A stretch of 64,000 nt of DNA from Flavobacterium microcysteis (GTDB lineage Bacteria; Bacteroidota; Bacteroidia; Flavobacteriales; Flavobacteriaceae), in contig NZ_VFJE01000050.1 in assembly GCF_006385255.1 (NCBI RefSeq), positions 62,001 through 126,000 of the forward strand, read 5' to 3'. A model generated the notes under the pieces. That model worked only from the letters and a program-made list of their open reading frames with translations. It did not search any database and was not told where the DNA came from. The translations under genes were made by a program, and so were the position numbers. Positions within the stretch are counted from its first letter, which is position 1, and the number at the start of each line of letters is the position of its first letter. Below are positions 63,355 through 64,000 of the stretch, piece by piece.

Positions 63355-63675
63355 ATGGATATCGAAAAATTATTAAAAGAGCTGAAACAGCAACTGGTTA
63401 CGCTCTTAGGCGACAAATACAAAGAATTCAAGCCTGAAATCCAAAAAGACATTATTGCTTTTCTGGAAGGTTCAAAAGAAAAATTAGAACGCTGGACCTT
63501 GCTTTTAGCATCGTCATCGCTGACGGAAGAAGAATTTTCTTGGTTGTTGAAAAGCCAACAGGATCTTATTGCCCTAAAAGCATTACAAGGAGCAGGCTTG
63601 TCGAAAATAAAAATTAATAATATCAAAAACACGATCATACAAACTGTTATCAAAACAGTGATACTAAGCATCTAA
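63355..63675 (+). CDS. Small helical protein of unknown function in the M15 operon
   Basis: 106 residues, predicted all-helical and amphipathic (MDIEKLLKELKQQLVTLL) with a moderately hydrophobic end KNTIIQTVIKTVILSI. No signal peptide and no clear membrane span. It follows the lipoprotein by 5 nt. It might be membrane-associated; no family recognised. Confidence 0.6.
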   Translation: MDIEKLLKELKQQLVTLLGDKYKEFKPEIQKDIIAFLEGSKEKLERWTLLLASSSLTEEEFSWLLKSQQDLIALKALQGAGLSKIKINNIKNTIIQTVIKTVILSI

Positions 63676-63717
63676 ATAAAATCAAAATGAGCACCCAAAT
63701 CTCAAATTATAAAAGCC

Positions 63718-64000
63718 ATGTCAAAAAAAATCAAAATCTTAAGTCTGGATGGAGGCGGAATCCGAGGGATCATAACCTGCGTTATTTTAAAGTATATTGA
63801 AGAACAACTTCAAAAATTAGACAATCCAAATGCAAAAATCGGTGATTATTTCGATCTTATTGCCGGAACCAGCACAGGAGGAATACTTGCCGCTATCCTA
63901 CTCTATCCCGATAGCGATAAAAAAGCGAAGTATTCAGTAGAAACTGCCTTAGACCTTTATGCCAAACATGGTGAAAGTATTTTCAATGTATCGTTTTGGC
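63718..64000 (+). CDS. Patatin-like phospholipase (3' partial, runs off the window)
   Basis: The first 94 residues are visible: MSKKIKILSLDGGGIRG opens with the oxyanion-hole motif DGGGIRG (11-17), and the nucleophile elbow GTSTGG places Ser52. This is the patatin/cPLA2 hydrolase fold, which cleaves membrane lipids. The catalytic Asp lies beyond the window. It belongs to the M15 operon (42-nt gap). A short out-of-frame frame beginning MSTQISNYKSH at 63687 overlaps its start. Confidence 0.85.
   Translation, partial: MSKKIKILSLDGGGIRGIITCVILKYIEEQLQKLDNPNAKIGDYFDLIAGTSTGGILAAILLYPDSDKKAKYSVETALDLYAKHGESIFNVSFW

Noticed and set aside
54554..64000. Prophage
   Set aside because: The S24 repressor and endolysin-like gene suggest one, but no integrase, terminase, portal, capsid or tail genes are seen, and the large proteins do not resemble them.
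63718..64000. CBASS-type antiphage patatin effector
   Set aside because: No nucleotide cyclase or HORMA/TRIP13 gene lies beside it; its operon partners are wall and lipoprotein genes.

Overview
The window is a stretch of a low-GC Bacteroidota chromosome, almost certainly Flavobacterium or a close relative. Evidence: several genes are preceded by the Bacteroidota promoter element TAnnTTTG, start codons lack obvious Shine-Dalgarno sequences, and the gene families are typical of the group. These include type A and type B T9SS sorting domains, PorP/SprF, CarboxypepD_reg TonB-dependent receptors, DUF5689, DUF3078, DUF2480, SusC-like lipoprotein partners and 3-hydroxyanthranilate dioxygenase. No tRNA, rRNA, IS element or CRISPR array was seen.

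Layout. 1-2.7 kb: a LytS/LytTR two-component pair (kinase probably cut by the window edge) convergent with an outer-membrane protein. 2.9-7.4 kb: ALDH7-type aldehyde dehydrogenase, CorA, 3-hydroxyanthranilate dioxygenase and a secreted EEP-fold hydrolase, all minus strand. 7.5-12.4 kb: a TonB-dependent receptor with two cell-surface lipoproteins, divergent from the EEP enzyme. 12.4-13.4 kb: a gene-free kilobase ending in a degenerate repeat array. 13.4-23.1 kb: an adhesin/SprF/OmpA operon for a 2289-residue T9SS type B surface protein. 23.7-25 kb: hflX. 25-29.8 kb and 42.2-46.7 kb: two halves of a SUF iron-sulfur cluster assembly locus on the minus strand (IscA-like, sufB, sufC, sufD // sufS, sufE, sufT-like plus DUF2480 and DUF3078). 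A 12-kb block sits between the halves and holds haem uptake (hmuTUV-hmuS forward; HmuR, HmuY and a T9SS-sorted protein in reverse), a serine hydrolase and a lipoprotein. 46.9-54.5 kb: MBL-fold hydrolase, MarR regulator with an outer-membrane receptor, and two secreted peptidases (S8, M1).

54.5-64 kb is the most interesting part. A LexA/CI-type S24 repressor with intact self-cleavage residues is divergent from a signal-less 1160-residue protein of unknown family. That protein is followed, behind a strong terminator, by an 866-residue polymorphic-toxin-like protein (hydrophobic helices, C-terminal PD-(D/E)XK nuclease motif) and a putative immunity gene. A second operon follows: an endolysin-like M15 peptidase, a lipoprotein, a small helical protein and a patatin-like phospholipase running off the window. 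Both operons are headed by nearly the same promoter, with an inverted repeat of a 10-bp half-site in the same spacing. The same half-site occurs inside the repressor's own promoter. This suggests one damage-inducible regulon for an undescribed toxin/lysis system without phage structural genes.

Other notable structure: a four-helix-bundle (S23/IVP) gene inserted between sufC and sufD and flanked by near-identical 27-bp direct repeats; two copies of a large palindrome with a conserved loop; dispersed pentanucleotide-like arrays; and a shared palindromic element in the two haem-uptake promoters.
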